This document shows, piece by piece, positions 34,419 through 47,300 of a stretch of DNA of 64,000 nt. The position numbers were made by a program, and so were the translations under genes. Every line of letters begins with the position of its first letter. The stretch's first letter is position 1. Where the stretch lies: positions 104,626,609 to 104,690,608 of the forward strand of contig JARDYH010000003.1 of NCBI GenBank assembly GCA_029215795.1. The letters run 5' to 3'. Source of the DNA: Anniella stebbinsi (taxonomy: Eukaryota; Chordata; Lepidosauria; Squamata; Anniellidae). The notes beneath the pieces were generated by a model that did no database searches, had not been told where the DNA came from, and saw only the letters and a list, made by a program, of their open reading frames with translations.

Positions 34419-34649
34419 CTACAATTTGAGCTCCCTGTCAGGTTTCATACTAAAAGGCTCCAGTCTCTCGCTCTCTGGCAGCAGGCTATTCAACCTCTCC
34501 ATCAGGGGGATGGTCAAGTCAATGCCCATCTGGATGCGTCGGAGGATGGCAGACATTTCGTTCACCTTCTGGATCTGCTCGGCATACTTGGCATACCTTT
34601 TCTGGCGCTCCTGCATTAAACTGTAAAGCGTTTCTACCGAAAGATCCAT
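34419..34649 (-). CDS. BORCS5: BORCS5 terminal coding exon
   Basis: Reading on the minus strand from 34649, it encodes 76 residues beginning [20 protein letters not shown] and ending MKPDRELKL, with TAG at 34421-34419. The Met is internal, not a start: an acceptor (TTGTAAATAG) directly precedes it and the upstream exon ends in phase 0. The helical, charged sequence with spaced Leu/Ile/Met fits the coiled-coil C-terminal part of the subunit. The 3' UTR continues towards lower coordinates. Confidence 0.95.
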   Translation of the reverse strand: MDLSVETLYSLMQERQKRYAKYAEQIQKVNEMSAILRRIQMGIDLTIPLMERLNSLLPESERLEPFSMKPDRELKL

Positions 34650-35331
34650 CTATTTACAAAAACAGGAGAAAGAGGATGATCATGTTAAAGGTCATCTTTC
34701 GGAGGAGCAAGCCTTCAGCCGGCATTGGGCAAAGCCGCAGAGGCTCACAAGCAGTAAGTTCAGCCTTTGGAGAGGGGTCAGAAGAGGTGGTGAGTTTAAC
34801 CCCTTAATCCTCATTCCTAGCTGAAACAAAGCTACGTACCTGTAATGGCTCACAGCCCACAGCTAATCTTGCCTTTCCAGCTCTCCTTCCTGAGGGCCAA
34901 ATTAGATGTAACATTATCCACATCTTTAGCTCGAATGTGCTTGCTTTTTTAAAAAATGAAATATTTGGCCGGGGTGGGGGGGAGGAGAGAGAGAGATACA
35001 AGCTGGATCACGACCATGGCATAGGGAGGGGGAGAGAGGGGGTTTGAAGCCTTTGCTCCCGCCATAGACTGGGTCAGAACTCGCCCAGCCATGCCATTGA
35101 TAATGGAGGAAATCTCCAGAAGGTGAACAACCTGAGCTTTCCTCCCATCGTGAATAGCAGGCACAAGGGAACGTATTTTAAAAGGCAAGAAGATGAGAGC
35201 TAAAGATGTGAACGACATCACATGTAGTAGAGCATACTCCGTTTATTACCTTTGCCTTTTTCCTCCCTTCACAGTAAATTCTGGGGCAGAGACCTTTCCT
35301 TTTTTTCCCTTTTGCTCTTGAATGCACTGTT

Positions 35332-35377
<46 letters not shown>

Positions 35378-38300
35378 AACAACAGGAGAGAGAGAAAACC
35401 TTCTGGGGCAACAATTGGCTCATCATAAAGAACTTCTCAGCTCTTATCTCCACAGAACCACTTCCAATAACTTTGGAAGCCCTCGGTGTCCATACTTGTG
35501 CCTTAAAATATACAATGACCTGATGATGCAGGGAAGGTTAGTCCTATTCCAAAATTTCAGAAGCTGATTTTGTAAAACAATCACCTCCTCAACAGAAACC
35601 ATTTCTTATTTTAACCTTCTTGGGGTAATGCATTTTCTTAACACTGAGTTGGGATGAATCTCTAAACAGTACTTTGAAGACTGAGACAAAAAATGTACTC
35701 AAAAACTCAAAGTACACACAGGTAACTTAAGAAACCACATAACCTTGCTAAGTATATTGGGCTCATGACTCTTAGATTTCTGGGAACTTTTTCTCTAAAT
35801 TAACGTTTGAGATACACATACCAGAAAAGGCTTACTTTTTAGAATATAACCTTTCTCTGTATGAGTCACTGTTTTGAATATGCCTCTAGATTATGAGGAA
35901 CTTTAGCTCGAGTAGAGATATAACTGGCAGACTCCCCTGAGCACAGGTAATTTTGTTGTGTCTTGATATTAGGAATGATTGAATTATGAAATGCAGCTGG
36001 AATGACCAAACTGTAGTGGAGGCTTGTTTGATTGAAGCAAGCAAGACCACAGAACATTATCATGCTAAGATGCCCTGGGCAGTCTCCTCTGTGAACCACA
36101 AATTATTTAATTTCATTCATTTCTTGCAGTTTGGGAAGTACTGACAGAAAGAAGGTGCTGTAGATGTGGTTTATGACACCCCAAAAATCAAAAATCTAAA
36201 AGACAACATATACAAAATCATATGCAACAAGAAAAGAGAAGGTGTAGTCTACTAATTAATTAAAAACAACGCAAGTGATCTTTATCTTTTACTTCTAAAG
36301 GACCTAGACAAGATTTACAATTGTACATTCTTGCTATGAAAATTAGTATCCCAGAATATCATACATTTCTCAGTGCTGCTTCTGTAAAATGATAAATGCT
36401 TTTGTTGACCCAACCCAGGCTCTACATTCAACACTGCCATCAATTTTAATACAATCATGACATGCCCAATTTTCCTACCTTCGATTTTTCCAATATATAT
36501 ATAGCTATTAGCACTGGAGCCCCACCCAGAAGGTTACTCACCCAGACCTTATCATAGTTTTTCTACTCAATATCCCAGCAAGTTCACTCATACCATCTGT
36601 GGTGTGTTGGGAATATGACCTTCTGTAATATCATTTTCCTTTTCTAACTCCTGCACTCAAAATTTTTTGGACCAACTTCCAGTATAACCGACATGAATAA
36701 ATACTGCCATAGAGCATAGAATCATAGAATAGTAGAGTTGGAAGGGGCCTATAAGGCCATCAAGTCCAACCCCCTGCTCAGTGCAGGAATCTACCTTAAA
36801 GCATAGCTGACAGATGGCTGTCCAGCTGCCTCATGAATGCCTCTAGTGTGGAAGAGCCCACCACCTCCCTAGGTCATGAGTTCCATTGTCGTACTGCTCT
36901 AACAGTCAGGAAGGAATCTGGCTTCCTGTAACTTGAGCCCATTATTCCAAGTGCTGCATTCTGAGATGACCGAGAAGAGATCCTGGCCCTCCTCTGTGTA
37001 ACAACCTTTCAAGTATTTGAGGAGTGCTATCATGTCTCCCCTTAGTCTTCTCAAGGCTAACCATGCCCAGTTCTTTCAGTCTCTCCTCATAGGGCTTTGT
37101 TTCCAGACCCCTGTTCATCCTTGTTGCCTTCCTCTGAACACGCTCCATCACGTACTTAGTACCTAACACATAGGCCAACTTCTCCTTAAGTTAGTAAGCC
37201 TGTGTCTAGGCTATACCACTTCCAATGCTCAATTAAGTGCTCTTTTATACAAATAAAAAATTCCTCCGTGCTGTGGATCCATGTAATAGTTGTTCCATCT
37301 AGCCCACTTTTAGCTAGCTTGCTGATCAGAATGCCATGTGGTATTTTGTCAAATACCACATGGCATTCTTGACTTCAGCAATATATCTTGCTGAAGTCAA
37401 GATATATTACGTCCACAGCATTCCCACAGTCCACAAGGGAAGTTACCCGATGAAACAATGAGATCAGATTAGTCTGGCAAGATTTGTTCTTGACAAATCC
37501 ATGCTGGCTTTTAGCAATCACTTGTTGTGTGGTTTTATATGACAACTAGTTATGTTGTAGCTCCTTAGTGCAACTTACACTATGGTACTGCTCTTTTTAT
37601 ATTTATTTTAAAACCACATAGCTGGAGAGATCACAATATTGAGAGAGTAATGATAGCACAAAACAAATTTGCAATTAATGTACATGAATTGTAAACATAC
37701 ATTTATAGCAGGGTATCAAAGGAGTGATAAGCATGTTCATTATTTTACTTGCTTTTCTGAATTAACTCCATATGTGCCGCCATGGCCTCAAACACCAGGC
37801 CTAGACGAGCCCACCCCTCTCAGGACAAGCGCCACCACTTGAATAAGCCTGAGGGAAGGGTAAAAGATGCACCACTTTTCCCTTATAGCAGAGGGGAAAA
37901 GGGTGTTAAGGGTTTTGAATAAGGTTCTCCTGTGAGTGTGTTGGCTGACAGGGTAATGATTTGTGTTTCTTTATTATACTTATAGAGCAGGTTACAAAGC
38001 CAAGCTGACACATGGTTTGTGGTAGCAAAAAATATAAAAGAAAACGTTTATTGTTGTTAACAGTTCTTTCAAATCAATTTAATACCTGCCTATTCTTACA
38101 CTTCTAATAATTTACTAATAATCCTAAATCTTAATAATCTCCTCACACACTCCTGACTAGATCACACACAGCTATCTTCCACACAACCACCCTCCACCCA
38201 CCCAAGACAATAAAGGAATAAACTGAAACACTCCCTCACCCTATATATATACTCCTCCCCCTCCCCTTTCCCAGCATCATCAGCCACTCAGTCCAACATT

Positions 38301-41300
38301 CCGCACTCTCCAGACATACTAAACCAGACATACCTAAGGGGATAGAAATGTGGGGTATCGTCACACAGGGTATCAAAGGAGTGATAAGCATGTTCATTAT
38401 TTTACTTGCTTTTCTGAATTAACTCCACCAAATTGGGGTTGGTGTGTTTTGTTTTGTTCGTTTTGTTTTTAAAAGGAATCAGCATGTAATTGCAATAATT
38501 ATTATTCATTTCATAGTACCATCAATGTGCATGGCACTTCATGAAAAACAGCTTTCCCCAACCTGGTGCCCTCCAGATGTGTCAGATTTGGGGAAGACTG
38601 CTGCACATTTGTGATTTATTGCCCCTCAGAATCTCTCCTAAAGTAAAACATTTTTTTTAAAAAAAAAACCACACCAAACAAACCCAGAATTTCAGCTGTT
38701 AGTCATTTATAACAAATTCATGGCAGGCCAAATTCCTGCTTCCATTATTTAAAATTGTGTCACTCAGCAAATGATCTCTAGCATAAGTCTCTTATTCACA
38801 GTTGGCAGGAATATTCCAAACCCTCTGAAATCATCCATTCCTGAAACAACTGACCCTCGTGAAAGTTCAGCTAGTCTCATCTTCCACTGAGCGGAGTGAT
38901 CAGGTCTTGTGTTTCTCACCTAAGAACTACGAAAAGGCTGTATTCCTTGCATGTATGCTAGATGCTGTTACAGGATTGCATTTCCACCATCAGACGATGT
39001 CCCATCCCATTTAGAAGCTGTACGAATAAAATTCGACACGTGAATGGAGAAGCTCTAATGGTTGCCTTCATATAAACAGAAGCCCAATGAGGGAATGGTG
39101 AGCAAAACTTAGTTTCTGCAGTTTGATGGAGTAAAAATGCTTATAAAAACCCGCTCATGTCTACTCATGGGAGCAGAAACGTCTACTCATGGGAGCAGCA
39201 AGCTCATACAAGCTTGCATGAGCAACTTGCCATTTTCCAGTTCCCAAAAGGGAAGGGCAGCATCTTGTGCCACTTCCATGTTGCACAGCTCAAGCAAGGA
39301 GGCTACTTGCACAGCCTCAGCACATCATCGGAACGGACCCCAACATGTGCTTCCTCCACACTTCTGGGGCTAGTGGAAAAAGATGTACACTCTCCCATTG
39401 TGGGGAGAAAGTATGCTTCTTCCTATGGGGAATATTGGGTATATGCATCCTCTAGACAAGACTTCTAAAGTGGAGATTGAAAAGCATTTTTGCTCATTGT
39501 CCCATTAACCTTGAAAGTTCTCAAATTCAAGATCGTCATTTCACCCATGGAGTCTAAGCCTGTTTTTTCCCATCCTGGAGCTGCAACGATCACTTTCCCC
39601 TGTTCTTTCTTGTGGCTTCTTCCCTTTTCACCCATGGAACAAAGGAAAAACAAACAAACAAACAAACAAAAACATTTTTTTTAAAAAACACAGTAGAGCA
39701 AGACATTCTGCTGGGTGTGGAAACAATTTAAGCCTTGTGCAGAAGTTTCCATTAAAAAATAAATGAATTGAGCTTAATAAGCTCTGTATGCAGGATTTGG
39801 CCTGTAAAGTGCAGCATGGAAAACAGACCACCAGCAGGTCAACTGTTGCATGGGATGGAAGCAAACCTAAGCCAGAATTTCAAGACTGATTGTCCCACCT
39901 AATGAGAGACAGGGCTGCAGAATGGAAGCCAATTGGGATTCTTCCAAAACCTTGTATGCCTCATTAAACAGAGCAACATACGACTCCGATGTTTTGACAG
40001 GCTTACTCAAAAGAAGTGCCTTGGAATGCCTCTACAATGTGGAATGCACTCTACAATGTGTACCATGGACAGAGTGCACAACTACAAAAAATAGCAACTA
40101 ATGAGCGAGAAATTCACTGTTCTTTTAATTCTGCAGCTCACCTTTTGATGAGGGTGGATTGCACAGAGTATCTTAAACACAGTTTTCAAGAGTTACAAGA
40201 GTTTTCCAGTCTCCACTGTCTCTCAGTTGCTTTCCAATCCCAGCTTAAAGAGGTGGCAATGATCTGCAAGCCCCTAAATGAACTGGCCTGAGCAGATCAA
40301 AATCATTTCCACATCCCTATATTTCATCACCGCTGCTAGAGGTCAGCCCGGAAACCCCCTTTTAAACTTTCCATTTAGGCACCAGGTCAGGAGCACAAGG
40401 GGGCTCAGAAAGACACTCCGAGGTAGAGATGTAAAATTTCTGGAAATTTTGAAGCCATGGAAAAAAATGAAAATTTTGGGGGAAATTGGGGGGAACCATT
40501 TTTAAATTTATTTATTTTTGCACTCTTACAGAACTGAAGTCACTTAGTTGTTTTAGGACAGCTTTCCCCAACCTGGTGCCCTCCATATATTTTGGACTTT
40601 AGTTCCCATCAGCCTCAGGCACCATGGCCAAAAATCAGAAATACTAGGTATTGTACTCCAAAACATCTGGAGGGTACTAGGTTGGGGAGGGTTCCTTTAG
40701 GAACATAAAGCAGCCTTTATGTTCCTCTAGTTATATTATATATAAGTTGGTTTGCTCATAAAATTATAATAAAAACTTTAAAAAGTAAACTCAGTAAATT
40801 TGTAATTATTGTCTGAATAGACTATATTTTAAAATTTAATGTACCAAACTGGATAATTTTATCAGCAAACCAAGATATAAATAACATAGTTTAAGTTTAT
40901 ATTTAATGTCTGACCAAAGGGAACATTAATAAGGATTCCCTGAAATATCTGAATCATCCTAGAACCTAGAAGAAGCAGGAAGAACGGGAGGCAGAGAAAG
41001 ACTGGTGCACAGCACCTCTTCCTGTTTGTAAGGATGTTTAGGGAAATTCCCAAACCTGCTCCTATTTGTGGGCCAAAGCTTACGGAAATCTGATCTGATG
41101 GAAAAACTATCGAGATTATATTTAACTGGGACTCAGTTTAGGAATGATAAGAAACCATATTTAATTTAAGAACCTTTGAGCAATCTCAACCTGTTATGTG
41201 AAGAGTGACATTCATTTTTTGTCCATTTTGAAAGGTGGTGTCTAGTGGTAGTGTCAATCCCATGCCTATGTTACAGGAACCAGGCGAGTTTCTTTTAAGT

Positions 41301-44300
41301 AGAGAGGGTTTATTTTGGCAGCAGCAGATAAAAGGTGTTATAGCTGAAGCAGTATTACCTTGTGGTGAGGTCTGTTTGGGAACTTTATTAAACACTGGCA
41401 GTGAGTTCTATAGACCTAAGCCTCAAGTTATTATTTTTTAAAAAAGAAAAGAAAAAAAGAAGGTATAGGTGGGATAGCCCAGATGCTGATCCATTGAATT
41501 TGGTGACAGTGGTGGATGAACCTACGGTGTTTTTTCAAGTGGGAGTTTTAGAACTACATGTATTTACTGCTATAGCATCTAACCAGAACAAGCCCCAGAA
41601 ACACAGGACTCTGTACAACAAAATCCAAACTTTTCTTCCATATTACAATATGTTGCATCTACTCACATGTTGGGAAGCTGAGAATGACTTGGAGCATCCC
41701 TAAATATCTATCTGTAAAGGAATGGAAGAAATAACTATGCTGGGAATCTTAAGAGAGAGGATTAAAAAAACTATTTGCCCCTTTGCTTCAATATTTCTAG
41801 ACATTTTACATCTCTAGTCCTTCTGTAAAGTGTTCTTATGACACAGTTTTTAGAAATCATTTCAGGGCTGGGGGGAGTAAAAGTTGAGTAACAGTATATA
41901 AAATTGTTGTCTTGAATTCCAAAAGAAAATATTTCATACTCCAGAGCTGTTCAACTTTCCCAGTTTTTCAGAAAATAAAAAAAACAAATATGGGGGAAAC
42001 TCCCACACACACACACACACAATTTTTTCCAGGGCTTTTGCCCCGGCTTGCATATTTCTTCTCTTAAGGAAAGCTCCTTTAACTCTGGAATTCCACTTTC
42101 CCAGGACACTCAGAAGGGCTGAAGTCTGTTCATATTCCAGGCAGCAGTGAACCTTTTATTTGAATGGGTCAAGATTGATTAAATTCTGTATCCATTGGGA
42201 ATTTTGATGAGATGGAGTATAAATCAAATTAAATGGATAGAGAAAATATCCCAGCAATTCGTCTACAATTCTGGCTATGTCCCACCCCCCACAACTGTCT
42301 TCTAGGCACAATTCAATGTGCTGGTTTTGGCTTGCCAATCCTTTAAAGCCTTGTGCCAAAAATATTTTGGAGGCCATTTTCGTATTTTATTACTTGCCTC
42401 ACAACCATTAGAGATCAGCAGAGATTGCTTTCTTGACTGTACCATCTGCGTGCCAAATTTGAAAAGCAAGGGCATACAGAGGTGTTCTTGGAGGCTACCC
42501 AACAATCATGGCACACTTCCTAGAGATCCGTCAGAGCTTGGATACTGCTCAGAACTGTAAAACGTCCCTCTTAGGCTGGCGTTCACTAGCCCTGGATAAG
42601 CATAATTTCATTGGACATTTTGTTTGATTTGTGAAGTGTGGGGGTGTTTTCAAACTTACTGTAACTCACTCCAAGCCCTGGGAAAGAGGAAAGGCAACAA
42701 AATTAACTAATACTTAAAACAAATGGAAGTTGGCTAAAGTCTAGCCCCTAGATCAGGAGTAGGCAATTTTTGTCCCTGATGTTTTGGCCTACAATTCCCA
42801 TCAGCCCTAGCCAGCATAGCCAGTGGTGTGGTGTGGGATCATAGGAGTTGTAGGCCAAAATATTTGGATGGCCACAAGTTACCCACCCCTGCCCTAAGTT
42901 GCCCACCCCTGCCCTAAATGGGTATTCTCCGGTCCTACTCAGATAGTAATTTCTGGACAGAGGAGGCAAAAGCAGTAGCAAAGCCCAGGTTGATCTCTGC
43001 TCTTGACCTTACCACATATGGAAAACAGAATTTGATGTGCACTGGTAATGCATTTGTGTGCATGCAGAAACTCTGGGTACCCATATTCTATCCCCCAGAT
43101 TGAAAGGCAGCAGGGAGACAGACTATGAAGCAGACTTTCCCAACCTGGTGCCTTCCAGGTATTTTGGACTGCAACTTCTAGCATTTCTGACTACTGGCCG
43201 GGGTGAATGGGAATCGCAGAACAAAACATCTGCAGGCCACCAGGTTGGGGAAGGGGTGTTATACCGCCAGGAAAATGTCATGTGCTGATCAGTACAAAAC
43301 AGCTCAGCTCAAAAGTTACCTTCTCTACATGTTAAGGCAGAGGATGCCTGTCAGCCAGAGACTCACTTCCTGTCACAGCATTGACCATTCTCCAAAAGGT
43401 AGCATCTGAACTTCATTTGCCTGACAATGAAAAATACGCCAGGCAAGCCAATCCACAGCCCACAACACGCAGGAGACACAAAGCCAGCCAGGAAACCTTC
43501 ACCCCGCGCCGTCTGCCACTGAGGAGTCAGAGTAGATTGCAAATAGCGTTTTCCTGGAGGGCTACCAAGCAGACGTTTGAAAAACAGATGCCTTTCATCT
43601 ACACTTACTGCCTCTCTTAACCCAAATCCAATGCCTTCTCTTCCACTGACGTAGCTTGTCTTGGCCACAACATAGTACAAAAGACTTCACTGTAATGGTA
43701 GATTTAGACAACCAGCTTCTTCCTTCTAAAGAACTATCTGACAGAACCAGGATTATTATTTATTATAAACAGGGCTGTGCACATGCTCTAACTGCACCAG
43801 AATATATCAGTTACTAGGGATGTGTATCGTATCGTTCAAATGTCCGATAATGATCCGATAAGGTCATTATCGGACATCCGATTAACGACAACGATAAACA
43901 TTCCAGGAGGCCCTATTTGATCCGATCCAAAATCCATATGTCCGATAACTATCGGACATATTGGATTATCGGACCGCCAGTTTAGGGCCTGCCCTCCCTC
44001 CCTCCCCCCTCGCGCTCCTTACCTGTGGCTTCCTGGCTGCCGTCCGCTGTCCTCCACTGCTCCGGACTACTGAGGCTTTGCAGCCTAGTTCTCAATAGAG
44101 CGACGACACTCCAGGTGACGTCATCACCTGGCGCGCCGGCACTCTACTGAGAACTAGGCCGCAAAGCCTAGTTCTCAGTAGTCAGGAGCAGCGGAGGACA
44201 GCGGACAGCAGCCTGGAAGGTCGCAGGTAAGGGGGGGACCCCTCCCTGCCCCCCTCACGCTCCTTACCTGCGGCCTTCCCCGCCACCGCTGCCAGTCCGT

Positions 44301-47300
44301 AGTACTGCTAAACAGGCTTTGCGGCCTGTTCATCAGTACAGAGAGGCGCCGAGTGTTGACATCATCACTCGGTGCCTCTCTGTACTGACGAACAGGCCGC
44401 AAAGCCTGTTTAGCAGTACTATAGACTGGCAGTGGCGGCAGCAATGGAGGTGGTGTGTAAGGAGCGCGAGTGGGGGAAGGGAGGGAGGGAGGGAGGGCCG
44501 TCCCAGTGTTTCCCCATAGACTGCTTTCTTTCCCTCAATGCAAACCTATGGGGAAAATACTGTTATCGTATCGGAACTTCCGATATTTATCGGATTTCTG
44601 ATCCGATCAAATCCGGGTACCCCCTGATATGATCGGATCCAAAAAAAAATTATATTGGAATTTCCGAGAACAATACGATAATTTCGGCCGTGCACATACC
44701 TATCAGTTACCAGGTTCGCATGTAATGACTGTTACAATTCCTAGGCTGTTTATCTAGCAGGAGCAAGCAAGTATGCTGCTCCCGCATGTTCGCTACCTCC
44801 GCTTTCATATAACAACCCAGGAAAGCCCCATTCCTGGGTTGCTATTATGACATCCAACCCAGTAACTCTAGGCTGTTTAGGGGTTAAACAACCCAGAAAT
44901 AACCCAATAGCAAACTCTGGGTAACTCTGGGTAACTCTGGGTTAAGCTGATTATTCTCAGTTTCTTAGTCCTAGTTCCCCCCGTTTCTTATTCAAAAATT
45001 CAAAATCAAGTTGCATCAGCAGTCTGCATAAGGAACTGAAATTATATACCCCTGCACCCGAAAATAAGCTTTGTATTACCACATACACATTTCCATGACT
45101 TGGAGACTGTCCTCTTCAAGAGGCACAAGCATTCCCACTAGGGCTGTAAAATGTCAGTGTAAATGGGAAAATAAGCAATATTTACCTTTTTTGTGCGCTC
45201 TTACAGATCTAGAATAACTTTGTTGTTTAGGACAACCTTTCCCAACCTGATGCCCTCCAGATATTTTGGACTTTAGTTTCCATCAGCCTCAAGCAGCATG
45301 GCCAATGGTCAGGAATACTGCGCATTGTACTCCAAAACATCTGGAGGGAAGCAGGTTGGGAAGGCTCCTTTAGGAACATAAAGCAGCTTTTCTTTTCTAT
45401 ACTATGTAAAACTTGGCTTGTTCATAAAATTAACATTGTAATTTAAAACTTTCAAAAGTAAATTCCGTCAGTAAATTTGCAATTTCTGTCTGAAAAAAAC
45501 CTATACTTTTAGATTTAATATATCAGACATAATCATTTTATGAGCAAAGCAAATGATGCATCACATATTTTAGGTTCCTATTTAATGTCTGACCAGAGGG
45601 AACTTCAGCAAGTACTACTGGAAACATCTGAATCATCCTAGAAGACAGAAGAAGCAGGAAGAACCGGAGGCAGAGGAAGACTAGTGCACAGCATCTGTTC
45701 CTGTTCGTAAGGAAGTTTAGGGAAATTCCTAAAACTGTTCCTGTTTCTGGGGTGGAGCTTTCGGAAATCTGATCTGAAGGAAAAACTATTGAAACTGCAT
45801 TCCGTTGGGAACAACTCAGTTTAGGAATAGTAAGAGAACACATTTAATTTGAGAACTTTTAAACAATCTCAACCTATTGTTTGAAGGGTGACATTTCATT
45901 CACTTTTGTAAAAAAAATTTTTGTTAATGAACAACTTATTTTTTGTTCATTTTGAAAGGTGGTCTCTAGTGGTAGTGTCACTCCCATGCCTATGCTATAG
46001 GAACCAGGCTACTACTGAGTTTCTTTTCAATCGAGTTTATTCTAGTGGAAGCAATTAAAAGGTTTTATAGCTGAGGCAGTATTCCCTACCCATGATTTCT
46101 AATTGGAACTTTATTAACAACTGTAGCAGTGAGTTCCCTGGAACCAAGGCTCGAAGTTAAAAAGAAAAATAGGTGGGACAAACTCACATGCTGCTCTGTC
46201 ACATCTGGTGACAGGGTGGAATAACCTACAGTATTTTTTTTTCATGTGTGGGTTTTAGATTTGAACTACATTAACTTACTGCTACAGCATCTAACCAGAA
46301 CAAGCCCCAGAAGCAGGATTCCCCAACCTTTTTGACCTGAAGGCACATTTGGGAATTTGAGAAACTGCTGTGCACACCACTACAAAATGCCTAGGATCGC
46401 CCTTTGGCATTTACCTGTCATGCCTGTGGATCTTAGGTTGTGCCTTCTTCAGCAAAAACTTTTGTTTCATATCTAGTAGACACAGCAGTCTCTCTTTAAT
46501 AAGGGTTTGTCTAATTCATTTAGTTGCTGGCAGTGCAATACACCGAATGCTTCTTTTAAACATCTGTTTTGGCAATGTCCAGTAGTTCCTTCTTTTTGTG
46601 TGGAGGGTATTGCACAGATAAATTTTGTACTGGAGCAGTCTTTAATATTCACTGGTGTACACAATCTTTTAAATTATTTTCCTGCTTCATGGAAATGAAC
46701 AACTGGTCAACATAAATGGATTTTCTGTGCCCTTTTGATGGCTAAAAGTCTGATATTCCAGCACTGGAAAGACAAACACTCAACTTCTATAATGCAATGG
46801 ATTGAGGATCTTACAGCACTTTCAATATTTGTACAGGTGGCTACTTATTTGGATATTTGGTCAGCTTTAGTTGAAGCCTATGTATAATTGCTAGAAGGCT
46901 GCATGCATTTCATACAAATCCATATATGTATATTTCAAAAATGGGAAAAAAAAAAACAATATACAAAATATCTGTCGGGTGCCTGTGGGCATTACAAAGA
47001 TGTGGTGGGGCAAGGGCGTGGCCTCTTTTGGCCTTGGTGCCTTTAGCACTAATGTCTGAAGGAGTGCCTGCTGGCACATTTGGCCAGCAGTCAAAAGTTA
47101 CCTAAAAGCAAAAAGTTACCTTTTTACTGTTATGCCATGTAAACTCTGAATTCCTTAAATAAAATTCTTTTTTTAAAAAAAAAGCATCATCGTCATCATC
47201 CTGTCCCTGGGGATCAATTTCTACTCCCTTATTCCTGGGCCCATATAAATTGAGGAATTCTGAACCATGCCTAAATAAAGGGGGCTCTATTCTATTAGTG

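Noticed and set aside
34419..34649. Stand-alone 76-residue minus-strand gene starting at ATG 34649
   Set aside because: The ATG follows a splice acceptor directly and the product is the C terminus of BORCS5; the upstream exon at 61792-61949 joins in phase.
35178..35567. Poly-Asn / poly-Ile open frames
   Set aside because: They are translations of the (ATT)n microsatellite.
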